Source: Burkholderiales bacterium Ga0077543 (GTDB lineage: Bacteria > Pseudomonadota > Gammaproteobacteria > Burkholderiales > Burkholderiaceae_C). From it: a stretch of 62,514 nucleotides of DNA. Of the stretch, positions 27,536-35,686 are shown one piece after another. The number at the start of each line of letters is the position of its first letter. Position 1 is the stretch's first letter. Where the stretch lies: positions 1 to 62,514 of the forward strand of contig LNET01000047.1 in NCBI GenBank assembly GCA_001464055.1, read 5' to 3'. The position numbers and the translations under genes are program-made. The notes beneath the pieces were generated by a model. That model was not told the origin of the DNA. It saw nothing but the letters and a program-made list of their open reading frames with translations, and made no database searches.

Positions 27536-30364
27536 ATGAATGCCATCACCCAAGCCGAACGCGCGCGGCTCGAAGCCCGCGAAGTCAAGTTCATGCTCGA
27601 CGGCCGCGAGGTCTGCGCCCGCGAAGGCGAGACCCTGCTGGACGTGGCCGACCGCGAAGGCGCTGAAGTGCCGCGCCTGTGTCACGCCGACGGCCTGACG
27701 CCCGCCGGCAACTGCCGTTCCTGCGTGGTGGAAGTGGCTGGCGAACGCACGCTGGCGGCTTCCTGCTGCCGCGCCGTGCAGCCCGGCATGCAGGTGCAGA
27801 CCGCCAGCCCGCGGGCGCGCAGCGCGCAGCGCATGGTGGTGGAACTGCTGCTGGCCGACACGCAGGCGGCCAGCCTGCCCGCCGGCAACGAACTGACCCA
27901 CTGGGCCGACGAACTGGGCGTGCCCACGGCGCCGGAGGCCGGCCGCTTCATGGCCCGGGCCGCGCACGCACCCGACCCCAGCCACCCCGCCATCCACTTC
28001 AACGCCGACGCCTGCATCCAGTGCACGCGCTGCCTGCGCGCCTGCCGCGACGAGCAGGTCAACGACGTCATCGGCCTGGCGCTGCGCGGCTCGCACGCGA
28101 AGATCGTCTTCGACCAGGACGATCCCATGGGCGCTTCCAGCTGCGTGGGCTGCGGTGAATGCGTGCAGGCCTGCCCCACGGGCGCGCTCACGTCCAAGGC
28201 CATGGCCGAGCCCGTGGTGGCCGACCAGAAGGTCGATTCGCTCTGCCCCTACTGCGGCGTGGGCTGCCAGGTCACCTACACCGTGAAGGACGACGCCATC
28301 GTCGACGTGCAAGGCCGTGACGGCCCGGCCAACGAAGGCCGCCTGTGCGTCAAAGGCCGCTATGGCTACGACTACGCGCGCAACCCCGAACGCCTGACCG
28401 TGCCGCTGGTGCGCCGTGCCGGCGCACCCAAGCAGCCGGGCCGCGTGCTCGCGCCGCACGAGGTTTCCGAGTTCTTCCGCGAAGCCAGCTGGGAAGAGGC
28501 GCTGGCGCTCGCTGGCGGCGGGCTGGCCCGCATTCGCGACACCCACGGCGGCGGTGCGCTGGCCGGTTTTGGCTCGGCCAAGGGCAGCAGCGAAGAGGCC
28601 TATCTTTTCCAGAAACTGGTGCGGCTGGGGTTCGGCACGCACAACGTCGACCACTGCACGCGGCTGTGCCATGCGTCCAGCGTCGCGGCCCTGCTCGAAG
28701 GCCTGGGTTCGGGTGCGGTCAGCAACCCGGTGAAGGACGTGGTGCACGCCGCGGTGGTGCTGATCATCGGCGCCAACCCCACCGTCAACCATCCGGTGGC
28801 CGCCACCTGGATCAAGAACGCGGCCCAGGCCGGCACCAAGCTCATCTTGCTGGACCCGCGCCACAACGCGCTGACGCGCCACGCACACCGCCACCTGCGC
28901 TTCAAGGCTGGCAGCGACGTGGCCCTGCTGAACGCGATGATGCACGTCATCGTCACCGAGAACCTGGTCGACCCTGAATTCATCGCCGCCCGCACCGAAG
29001 GCTTCGACGCACTGGCCGAACACCTGCAGGCCTTCAGCCCCGAGGCCATGGCGCCGGTGTGCGGCATCGAACCCGAAGCCATCCGCGAGGTGGCACGCCT
29101 GTTCGCCACCAGCCGCGCTTCGATGATCCTGTGGGGCATGGGCATCAGCCAGCACGTGCACGGCACCGACAACGCGCGCTGCCTGATCGGCCTGTCGCTG
29201 ATGACGGGGCAGATCGGCCGCCCCGGCACCGGCCTGCATCCGCTGCGCGGGCAGAACAACGTGCAGGGTGCATCGGATGCGGGCCTGATCCCGATGATGT
29301 ACCCCGACTACCAGCGCGTCACCGACACCGGCGCCCGCGCCCGCATGGCCAAGGCCTGGGGCGTTCCTGAAGAGCGCTTGAGCCTGCAGCCCGGCCTGAC
29401 CGTGGTGGAGGTGATGCACGCCGCCAGCGCCGGCCGCCTGAAGGGCCTCTTCGTGATGGGCGAGAACCCGGCGATGAGCGACCCCGACGCCAACCACGCC
29501 CGCGAGGCGCTGGCTGCGCTGGACCTGCTGGTGGTGCAGGACATCTTCATGACCGAAACCGCCTGCCTGGCCGACGTGGTGCTGCCCGCCAGCAGCTTTG
29601 CCGAGAAGACCGGCAGCTTCACCAACACCGACCGCACCGTGCAGATGGCGCGGCCGGCGCTGAACCCCCCGGGGCAGGCGCGGCAGGACATCGCCATCCT
29701 CATCGACATGGCGCGCGAACTGGGCCTGGACTGGTCGGCCTACGGCGACCCGCACCGCGACGCACCGGCGGTGGTGGGCGCGGTGTTCGACGAGATGCGC
29801 CGTGCCATGCCCAGCATTGCCGGCATCACCTGGGCGCGGCTGCAGGCGGAGGACGCTGTCACCTACCCGTGCGAGAACGAAGGCGACCCAGGCGAGCCGG
29901 TGGTGTTCACCGAGAGTTTCCCCACGCCCAGCGGCCGCGGCCGCTTCGTTCCGGCCGGCCTGGTGGCCAGCGCCGAACTGCCCGACCTGGACTACCCACT
30001 GGTGCTGAGCACCGGCCGCCAGCTCGAGCATTGGCACACCGGCAGCATGACCCGGCGCAGCCAGGTGCTGGACGCGCTGGAACCCGACCCGATTGCCTGG
30101 ATGCACCCCAGCGACATGGCCCGCGCCGGGGTGCAGGCCGGCGAACCAGTGACGCTGCAAACGCGCCGCGGCAGCGTCTGCCTGTATGCCCGGGCCGACG
30201 AGAGCGCGCAGCCCGGCCTGGTCTTCGTCGCCTTCTGCTGGGCCGAGGCGGCAGTGAACGAACTGACCCACGGCGCGCTGGACCCGGTGGCGAAGATTCC
30301 GGGTTTCAAGGTCTGTGCGGTGCGCGCGGTGGCGGGTGGCGTGGTGGGGGGCGCGACGCGCTGA
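27536..30364 (+). CDS. fdwA: NAD-dependent formate dehydrogenase alpha subunit (Mo/W-bis-MGD)
   Basis: 942 residues from ATG 27536. An N-terminal [2Fe-2S] domain (Cys49, 60, 63, 77/78) is followed by a His/Cys cluster (HFNADACIQCTRCLRAC), two [4Fe-4S] motifs (CVGCGECVQACP and the CTRC region) and the catalytic-domain cluster CPYCGVGC...CVKGR. The active-site residue is Cys378 in CTRLCHASSV, followed by His379, so it is a Cys rather than selenocysteine enzyme. The molybdopterin dinucleotide-binding domain ends the protein. It oxidises formate to CO2 in the cytoplasm. Whether Mo or W is used cannot be told from sequence. No FdsD-like small subunit follows. Confidence 0.94.
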   Translation: MNAITQAERARLEAREVKFMLDGREVCAREGETLLDVADREGAEVPRLCHADGLTPAGNCRSCVVEVAGERTLAASCCRAVQPGMQVQTASPRARSAQRMVVELLLADTQAASLPAGNELTHWADELGVPTAPEAGRFMARAAHAPDPSHPAIHFNADACIQCTRCLRACRDEQVNDVIGLALRGSHAKIVFDQDDPMGASSCVGCGECVQACPTGALTSKAMAEPVVADQKVDSLCPYCGVGCQVTYTVKDDAIVDVQGRDGPANEGRLCVKGRYGYDYARNPERLTVPLVRRAGAPKQPGRVLAPHEVSEFFREASWEEALALAGGGLARIRDTHGGGALAGFGSAKGSSEEAYLFQKLVRLGFGTHNVDHCTRLCHASSVAALLEGLGSGAVSNPVKDVVHAAVVLIIGANPTVNHPVAATWIKNAAQAGTKLILLDPRHNALTRHAHRHLRFKAGSDVALLNAMMHVIVTENLVDPEFIAARTEGFDALAEHLQAFSPEAMAPVCGIEPEAIREVARLFATSRASMILWGMGISQHVHGTDNARCLIGLSLMTGQIGRPGTGLHPLRGQNNVQGASDAGLIPMMYPDYQRVTDTGARARMAKAWGVPEERLSLQPGLTVVEVMHAASAGRLKGLFVMGENPAMSDPDANHAREALAALDLLVVQDIFMTETACLADVVLPASSFAEKTGSFTNTDRTVQMARPALNPPGQARQDIAILIDMARELGLDWSAYGDPHRDAPAVVGAVFDEMRRAMPSIAGITWARLQAEDAVTYPCENEGDPGEPVVFTESFPTPSGRGRFVPAGLVASAELPDLDYPLVLSTGRQLEHWHTGSMTRRSQVLDALEPDPIAWMHPSDMARAGVQAGEPVTLQTRRGSVCLYARADESAQPGLVFVAFCWAEAAVNELTHGALDPVAKIPGFKVCAVRAVAGGVVGGATR

Positions 30365-30450
30365 GGCGGCGCGAACCCGGCCTTTACAGGGGGTTGATGG
30401 CCAGTTTCGCCTGATCCCCGGCCCGACGATCCCAGCCGCGCTTTTCCAGC

Positions 30451-33400
30451 TCAGCGCGACGCTGCTGCCAGCAGCGCCCGGTTGACCGGGTTGCGGTGCA
30501 GGAAACTGTCGATGAAGGCGGGTGGCACCTTGGGCAAGGCTTGCTGGGTGACCCAGCGTGTGCCTTGCTGCAGGGCCAGCGCAGACGCGTCGCTGTGGCC
30601 TGCGGTCGCCAGCGCGCGGTGCGCCACCCACCAGGCTTCACCGCGGTACATCGAATCCGGCGCGCAGCCTTCCTCGAACAGCGCCAGCACGCTGGCCGCA
30701 GCGTCGGCGGCGGCCTCGGCATCGCCCATGGCCAGCGCCGCTTCGGCCAAGTGAACCTGCAGGCTCATCAAGGCACCGAAGCGCTCGGTCTGGCGCAGCA
30801 TCGGGGCCAGCGCTGCGGCTTCGGCCCGCAGCCTTGACGGTGGTGCATGGCGCAATGCGCGCACTCGCAGCAAGGGGCCGCGGGCAGCGTCGCTGGCAGC
30901 CAGCATCCAGGCCGCCTGAATGCCCGCCGTCGCCGCATCGGCTGCGGCCGAGCGCTGCAGCAGCAAGCCCAGGTCGACCTGCAGCAACAACCGGTCGGCC
31001 TGCAGCCAGGGCGGCAGGTCGGCCGGCGCGTCGTGCAGCAGCGGCAAGGCACGCGCGGGCTGGCCCAGGTCCATCCACAGCCGCACCAGCACCATGCGCG
31101 TGGCCTGCAGCCAGAAACCGGCGCCGCTGGCCTGGAACACCGGCAGCAGGGCTTCCAGTGCGGGCAGCGCCGTGGCGTAGCGCCCCGTCTCGGCCTCGTC
31201 GCGGGCCACCACCAGGCGGTCGATCGGGGCGCCCTGGCCGGCGCCCAGGTCGGCGCCCGACAGCGCGCGCCCTTCGATGGCCAAGGCCACGGCGCGGTCG
31301 AACTGGCCGCCCTGGCGCAGGGTGACGGCGCAGTTCAACAGCAGCCGGCCCTCGGCGTCGCGCAGACCGGCGCGGCGGGCGGCGGCGCGGGCCATGTCGT
31401 AGGCCGCTACCGCCTCGCGCCGGCGGCCCAGGTGGCCCAGCGTGGCGGCCCAGTCGCCGTGCCACAGCAGACGCAGGGCGTCGTCGGGCTGGGCTTCGAC
31501 CCAGGCCCGCAGCGGCAGCAGCAGGGCCAGTGACTCGTCGGCTCGGCCCAGGCGGCACAGTGCACTGGCCATGTGGCAGGCGATGCGCAGCGGCCATTCG
31601 CCGTCGCCCTGCGGGCGCGCCAGCGCCATCGCGACCTGGCCCACGGCGATGGCGGCTTCGGGTTCGCCACGCTCGGTCAGCAGGCCGCACTGCTCGGTCA
31701 GGGCCTGGATGCGCTGCCCGTCGGTGGCCGCGGTGTCGGCCAGCAGGCGGCATTCCGCCAGCGCCTGGTCGCCGCAGTCGTCATGCTGGAGCGCACGCAC
31801 GCGCCGGCTGCGTGCCTGGAAGCTTGCTTCGTCCATGCCGGCCGCGGAATAGGCCTCGGCGGCCTGGGCATAGAGCATCGCTTCCTCGTGCAGGCGGGCT
31901 GCGCGTTCGGCGCGCTGGGCTGCGGCCGTGAAGGCTTCACCGGCCCGGGCCGGCACGCCGCCGCGCAGCCAATGCAGCGCCACGCGCACTGGTTCTGCGC
32001 CACGTGCGTTCAGCCACTCGGCGCACTGCGCGTGCACGCGGCGCGCCACCACCGGCGGCACGCTGCGCAGCGCGGCGTCGGCCACCAGGTCGTGGGCGAA
32101 GGCCTCGTCGCGCAGCACCTGCGCCGCCTGGAGTTCGCCCCAGGGGCCGGCCAGCTGCACCGCGCTGTGGCCGGTGGTGGCTTCGGCCAGCTCGATGCAG
32201 AAGTCGACACCGGCGATGGCGGCCACGCGGGCCAGCATCAGGGCCGGCGAACTCAGGCGCTGCAGGCGGCGTTCGATCAGTGCGCCCACCGAATCGGGCC
32301 TGGGCAGGTGGCCGCGCGCCAGGCTGCCGTCCTGCAAACCTTGCTTGAGCGTTTCCAGCAGGTAGAGCGGGTTGCCACCGGTATGGCGAACCAGGGCCGC
32401 TGCGATGGATGCACCGTCCAGGCCCGGGATTGCCAGCGCGTCGACCAGGGTGGCCGCCGCTTCTGCATTCAAGGGACCCAGTGTGACGACGTCCAGGCGC
32501 CGCTGTTCGGCCAGGTCGTCGCGCAGCGACTGGGCTGCCGCAGGCGCTTCGCCCGGACGCTGCGCCAAAAGCCAGCGGCGCGGCGGTTCGGCGCTGGCGA
32601 CCAGGCCGGCAACCAGTTCCAGCGTGGCGGCATCGGCAAAGTGCAGGTCGTCGAGCATGACGGTCTCGACGCCGTGCGCTGCCAGCATGGCGTGCACCGC
32701 CGCCGGCAGCGCTCCCGGCCGCAGCGGAGCGGTGCGATGGGCAGGATCCGCGCCTCCGGGCGCCAGGTGCGCCAGCGCAAGACGTGCTGGCGCATCCAGC
32801 GCCGGCACAGGCAGGCGCCACAGAGGCGCCAGCAGGCGCGTCAGGGTGGCGTAGGGGGCGCCGCCATCACCAGGGCGACCGGCCGCCGACAGCGTGTGGC
32901 CGGCGGCCGCCAGGTCGGCCATCAGCCGACTCTTGCCCAGGCCGGCCTCGCCTTCCAGCAGCACGGCACGGCCTTCGGCCCAGGCCCGCAACACAGCGGC
33001 ACGCTCGTCTTCGCGGCCGGCCATCACCGGCGGGCGCTGCAAGCTCAGCGGCAGTCTGTATGGCGCAGCGCGTGTGGCCTGCTCGGCCCGCAATGCCTGC
33101 GCGGCCGGCCGCAGCGCTTCGCCGCGGCGCAGCGTGTCGGCAAGTTCACGCGTGGCCGCAGCAGGCGCGCTGCCGTAGCCGGTTGCCAGCCGCACGCGCA
33201 GGCGTTCGAACACGGCCAGCCCGGCAGCAGGCTCGCCGCGCAGGTAATGCAGCCGCATCTGTTCACGCGCGGCCGCCTCGCTGTCGGGGTCGGCGGCGGC
33301 GTGGCGGGTGGCTGCGGCCAGCGCGGCGTCCAGGTCGCCATCGGCTTCGGCTGCGGCCAGTTCGTCGTGCAGCTGTCGTGCCTGCTGGAGCAAGGCGGCC

Positions 33401-33786
33401 TGGCGACGCGTGTCGAACCAGGCGGCGAGCTCGGGGCTGTCGCCGAAGTCCAGCCCGGGCAGCAAGGGGCCTTCGGCCGCAGCCAGCACCACGCCTTCGG
33501 CCAGCCGCAGGCGCTCGCCCCCGTCAAGCACGGCCTGGCCATAGAGCTGCCTGAAGCGCAGCAGCTGCTGGCGCAGGTTGCGCCGGGGATCCGAGGAGTC
33601 GGGCCAGAGCCAGGTGGCCGCGCGCTCGCGTGCGAAGCCGGGCTCCAGCGCCACCAGCGCACACAGCCCGGCGGCGCGGCGTTCGAGCGCATTCTCGCGG
33701 CCGTCGGCAGCCACGAGACGGGCCGGGCCGTGCAGGTGCAGGTGCAGCATGATGGCGGGCTGGTTGGGCTGGTTGGGCTGGTCCAT
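30451..33786 (-). CDS. SARP-like BTAD/AAA+/TPR regulator (intact paralogue)
   Basis: 1111 residues from ATG 33786, which has AAGGAGG nine bases upstream; 33828 is rejected. After a repeated NQPNQPNQP tract, a winged-helix domain (LHLHLHGPARL...RERAATWLWPDSSDPRRNLRQQLLRFRQLY) leads into a BTAD region with TPR helices to about residue 240. A STAND-like AAA+ module follows, with Walker A LLEGEAGLGKSRL and Walker B-like VMLDDLHFADAATLEL. About 550 residues of Ala-rich TPR-type helices complete it. It resembles the split gene at 17660-21016 end to end. An RCC1-repeat gene lies immediately upstream on the same strand, and fdwA is convergent. The target genes are unknown. Confidence 0.85.
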   Translation of the reverse strand: MDQPNQPNQPAIMLHLHLHGPARLVAADGRENALERRAAGLCALVALEPGFARERAATWLWPDSSDPRRNLRQQLLRFRQLYGQAVLDGGERLRLAEGVVLAAAEGPLLPGLDFGDSPELAAWFDTRRQAALLQQARQLHDELAAAEADGDLDAALAAATRHAAADPDSEAAAREQMRLHYLRGEPAAGLAVFERLRVRLATGYGSAPAAATRELADTLRRGEALRPAAQALRAEQATRAAPYRLPLSLQRPPVMAGREDERAAVLRAWAEGRAVLLEGEAGLGKSRLMADLAAAGHTLSAAGRPGDGGAPYATLTRLLAPLWRLPVPALDAPARLALAHLAPGGADPAHRTAPLRPGALPAAVHAMLAAHGVETVMLDDLHFADAATLELVAGLVASAEPPRRWLLAQRPGEAPAAAQSLRDDLAEQRRLDVVTLGPLNAEAAATLVDALAIPGLDGASIAAALVRHTGGNPLYLLETLKQGLQDGSLARGHLPRPDSVGALIERRLQRLSSPALMLARVAAIAGVDFCIELAEATTGHSAVQLAGPWGELQAAQVLRDEAFAHDLVADAALRSVPPVVARRVHAQCAEWLNARGAEPVRVALHWLRGGVPARAGEAFTAAAQRAERAARLHEEAMLYAQAAEAYSAAGMDEASFQARSRRVRALQHDDCGDQALAECRLLADTAATDGQRIQALTEQCGLLTERGEPEAAIAVGQVAMALARPQGDGEWPLRIACHMASALCRLGRADESLALLLPLRAWVEAQPDDALRLLWHGDWAATLGHLGRRREAVAAYDMARAAARRAGLRDAEGRLLLNCAVTLRQGGQFDRAVALAIEGRALSGADLGAGQGAPIDRLVVARDEAETGRYATALPALEALLPVFQASGAGFWLQATRMVLVRLWMDLGQPARALPLLHDAPADLPPWLQADRLLLQVDLGLLLQRSAAADAATAGIQAAWMLAASDAARGPLLRVRALRHAPPSRLRAEAAALAPMLRQTERFGALMSLQVHLAEAALAMGDAEAAADAAASVLALFEEGCAPDSMYRGEAWWVAHRALATAGHSDASALALQQGTRWVTQQALPKVPPAFIDSFLHRNPVNRALLAAASR

Positions 33787-33815
33787 GGCGCTTCCTCCTT
33801 GGGTCTTGGGGCAGG

Positions 33816-33844
33816 GGCACAGAGGCACAGAGGCACAGAGGCAG
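33816..33844 (-). repeat. 8-bp tandem repeat upstream of regulator gene
   Basis: The 8-base unit GGCACAGA (plus strand) occurs three times and then GGCAG, 30-58 bases upstream of the regulator ATG. An 8-base unit is not a multiple of three, but the tract lies outside the coding start preferred here. Slippage would alter promoter or leader spacing, not frame. Confidence 0.75.
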
Positions 33845-33900
33845 TCTGGCCCATGTTCCGCTGCGCATCGCGCAATGGGTGGAAGCGAGCCGCGCTTCCT

Positions 33901-35535
33901 TCAACGCAGCGTCAGTGCATCGCCGAAGGTGCCGCGGGTCAGCAAGTCGACCTCGGCCGCGGCGTCGGTGTCGCCGCGGCCGTAGCCCACCACCAGGTGG
34001 ATGCCAGCGGTGCCCGCGAGGTTGGCGTCCCGGTACAAGGGCAGCGCCACGTGGCGCGACAGCACACCGCGAAGGTAGGGTGTGACGGGCCCGCCGCGGT
34101 AGAGCTGCCAGCCGGTGGCGTCGCTGAACAGATACAGGCTGCCGTCGGGCAGCACGGCGGCCAGGTAGATGCGGGACAGCACACCCACGTCAGCCGTCAG
34201 GGGCGAAAAGCCGAGGTCGATGGTGACGCGGTCCAGCGGCCCGGTCTGCGTGCCGGTGTACAGCGCCGGCACGGATTGCAGCGCACCGGCGTTGAAGCTG
34301 CCGGCACCGCTTTCGGAGACGACGGCGCGCGGCGTCGTGAACTGCAGGCTGCTGTTGCCACTGCTGGCGCCGCCGTCGCCTGCGGCCCCGTTGCCCACCT
34401 GGCCCCACACCCAGACGCTGCCATCGGCGCCGATGGCAGCGCTGGTGTTGCGACCGGCGCCCACGGCCTGCGCCGGCACGGGCAGCGCGGCGCGCAGCGG
34501 CCCGGGCTTGGCTGTCTCCGTGCCGGCCGTGCTGTTGTCGCCCAGCTGGCCGGCGCCGTTGGCACCGCAGCCCAGCACCGAGCCGTCGGCCGTGGCGAAG
34601 AGCGCATGGCCGGTGCCGCCGGCAAGGGCCAGAACCGAGTTCAGGCCCGCAACGGTGCGCGGCGCCGTCAGCACCGGTGTGGCCACGGCGACCTGGCCGC
34701 AACTGGCATGCGAGCCGCGGTTGGTGCCCCAGCCCGCCACCGTGCCGCTGCGCAGCACGGCGAATTGGGCGTTGTCATTGATGTCCGCACTGGCCAGGGC
34801 CAGGACATCGCCCAGCCCCGGCACCGGCTGCACCGCCAGCGGCAGACCGCCGCGCGTGGTGCGCACCGGCACGCCCAGCGCGCCGGCTTCGTTGCTGCCC
34901 CAGCCCGAGACCCGCGAGTCCCAGCCGGCTGCCAGGAAGTTGTCGTCGGCGGCCGCCAGCGCGGTCACGTTGGACAGGCCAGGCACCCGCGTCGGCAGCT
35001 TGCGCACCGCGCCGTTGCTGCTGGAACTGCCGTCGCCCGCCTGACCGCTGAAGTTGTTGCCCCAGTGGTAGACATGGCCGCGGGTGTCCGCGGCCAGCGC
35101 GCTGGGCCCGTTGCGGCCCAGGGCCAGCGTCCAGATGGCCGACAGTTCGGGGATCTGCACTGGAACCAGCGCGCGGATGGTGTTGTCGGTCTGGGTGCTG
35201 CCGAAGATGCCGTTGGCGCCCGAGCCCCACACCCAGACGGTGCCATCGGCCTTCAGCGCCGCTGCAAGGCCGTCTGCGGCCACCACGTCGACCACCCCGG
35301 CCAGGCCACTCACACGCACCGGGCGGCTGCTGGACGCACGCCCGCCGTCGCCCAGCTGACCGTCGGTGCCGCGGCCCCAGGCCCAGACCGTGCCGTCGCT
35401 GCGCGACACGACGACGAAGCCGTCGCCCACGGCCACACGCGGCGTGGCCGCTGGCGCGCTGGTGACAGCCGCCAGCAAGGCACAAGCGCAGGCAGACCGA
35501 CTCAGGGCAGAGGAAAGTGACGCGTTGATCGACAT
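33901..35535 (-). CDS. RCC1-repeat beta-propeller protein, secreted
   Basis: 544 residues from ATG 35535. A signal peptide (SRSACACALLAAVTSAPAA) precedes about seven RCC1-type blades with signatures TVWAWGRGTDGQLGDGG, TVWVWGSGANGIFG, HVYHWGNNFSGQAGDG, SVLGCGANGAGQLGDN and SVWVWGQVGNGAAGDGG. The C-terminal 130 residues lack RCC1 motifs and look like a separate beta domain (DGSLYLFSDATGWQLYRGG). Unlike the RCC1 protein at 15875 there is no clear lipobox with Gly/Asp after it, so it is probably soluble in the periplasm or outside. The BTAD/AAA+ regulator lies 114 bases downstream on the same strand, so they may share a transcript. Confidence 0.82.
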   Translation of the reverse strand: MSINASLSSALSRSACACALLAAVTSAPAATPRVAVGDGFVVVSRSDGTVWAWGRGTDGQLGDGGRASSSRPVRVSGLAGVVDVVAADGLAAALKADGTVWVWGSGANGIFGSTQTDNTIRALVPVQIPELSAIWTLALGRNGPSALAADTRGHVYHWGNNFSGQAGDGSSSSNGAVRKLPTRVPGLSNVTALAAADDNFLAAGWDSRVSGWGSNEAGALGVPVRTTRGGLPLAVQPVPGLGDVLALASADINDNAQFAVLRSGTVAGWGTNRGSHASCGQVAVATPVLTAPRTVAGLNSVLALAGGTGHALFATADGSVLGCGANGAGQLGDNSTAGTETAKPGPLRAALPVPAQAVGAGRNTSAAIGADGSVWVWGQVGNGAAGDGGASSGNSSLQFTTPRAVVSESGAGSFNAGALQSVPALYTGTQTGPLDRVTIDLGFSPLTADVGVLSRIYLAAVLPDGSLYLFSDATGWQLYRGGPVTPYLRGVLSRHVALPLYRDANLAGTAGIHLVVGYGRGDTDAAAEVDLLTRGTFGDALTLR

Positions 35536-35686
35536 GGCGGCCTCGCTGGGTGGGTGGGGTGCCCGCAAGGTAAGCCCGACATCGTCACGCGAGCGTCACG
35601 TGATGGCAACGCTGGTTTGTGCCGGGCGCCGCCGGACCGAACCGAGCGACGGCGCTGGCACCACGGACAAGACCCTGCCGCGCCGT

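Noticed and set aside
27497..30631. 1044-codon minus-strand frame
   Set aside because: Antisense to fdwA, whose cofactor and active-site motifs are all intact on the plus strand.
31573..35520. 1315-codon plus-strand frame
   Set aside because: Antisense to the BTAD regulator and the RCC1 gene; crosses two genes and shows no domain.
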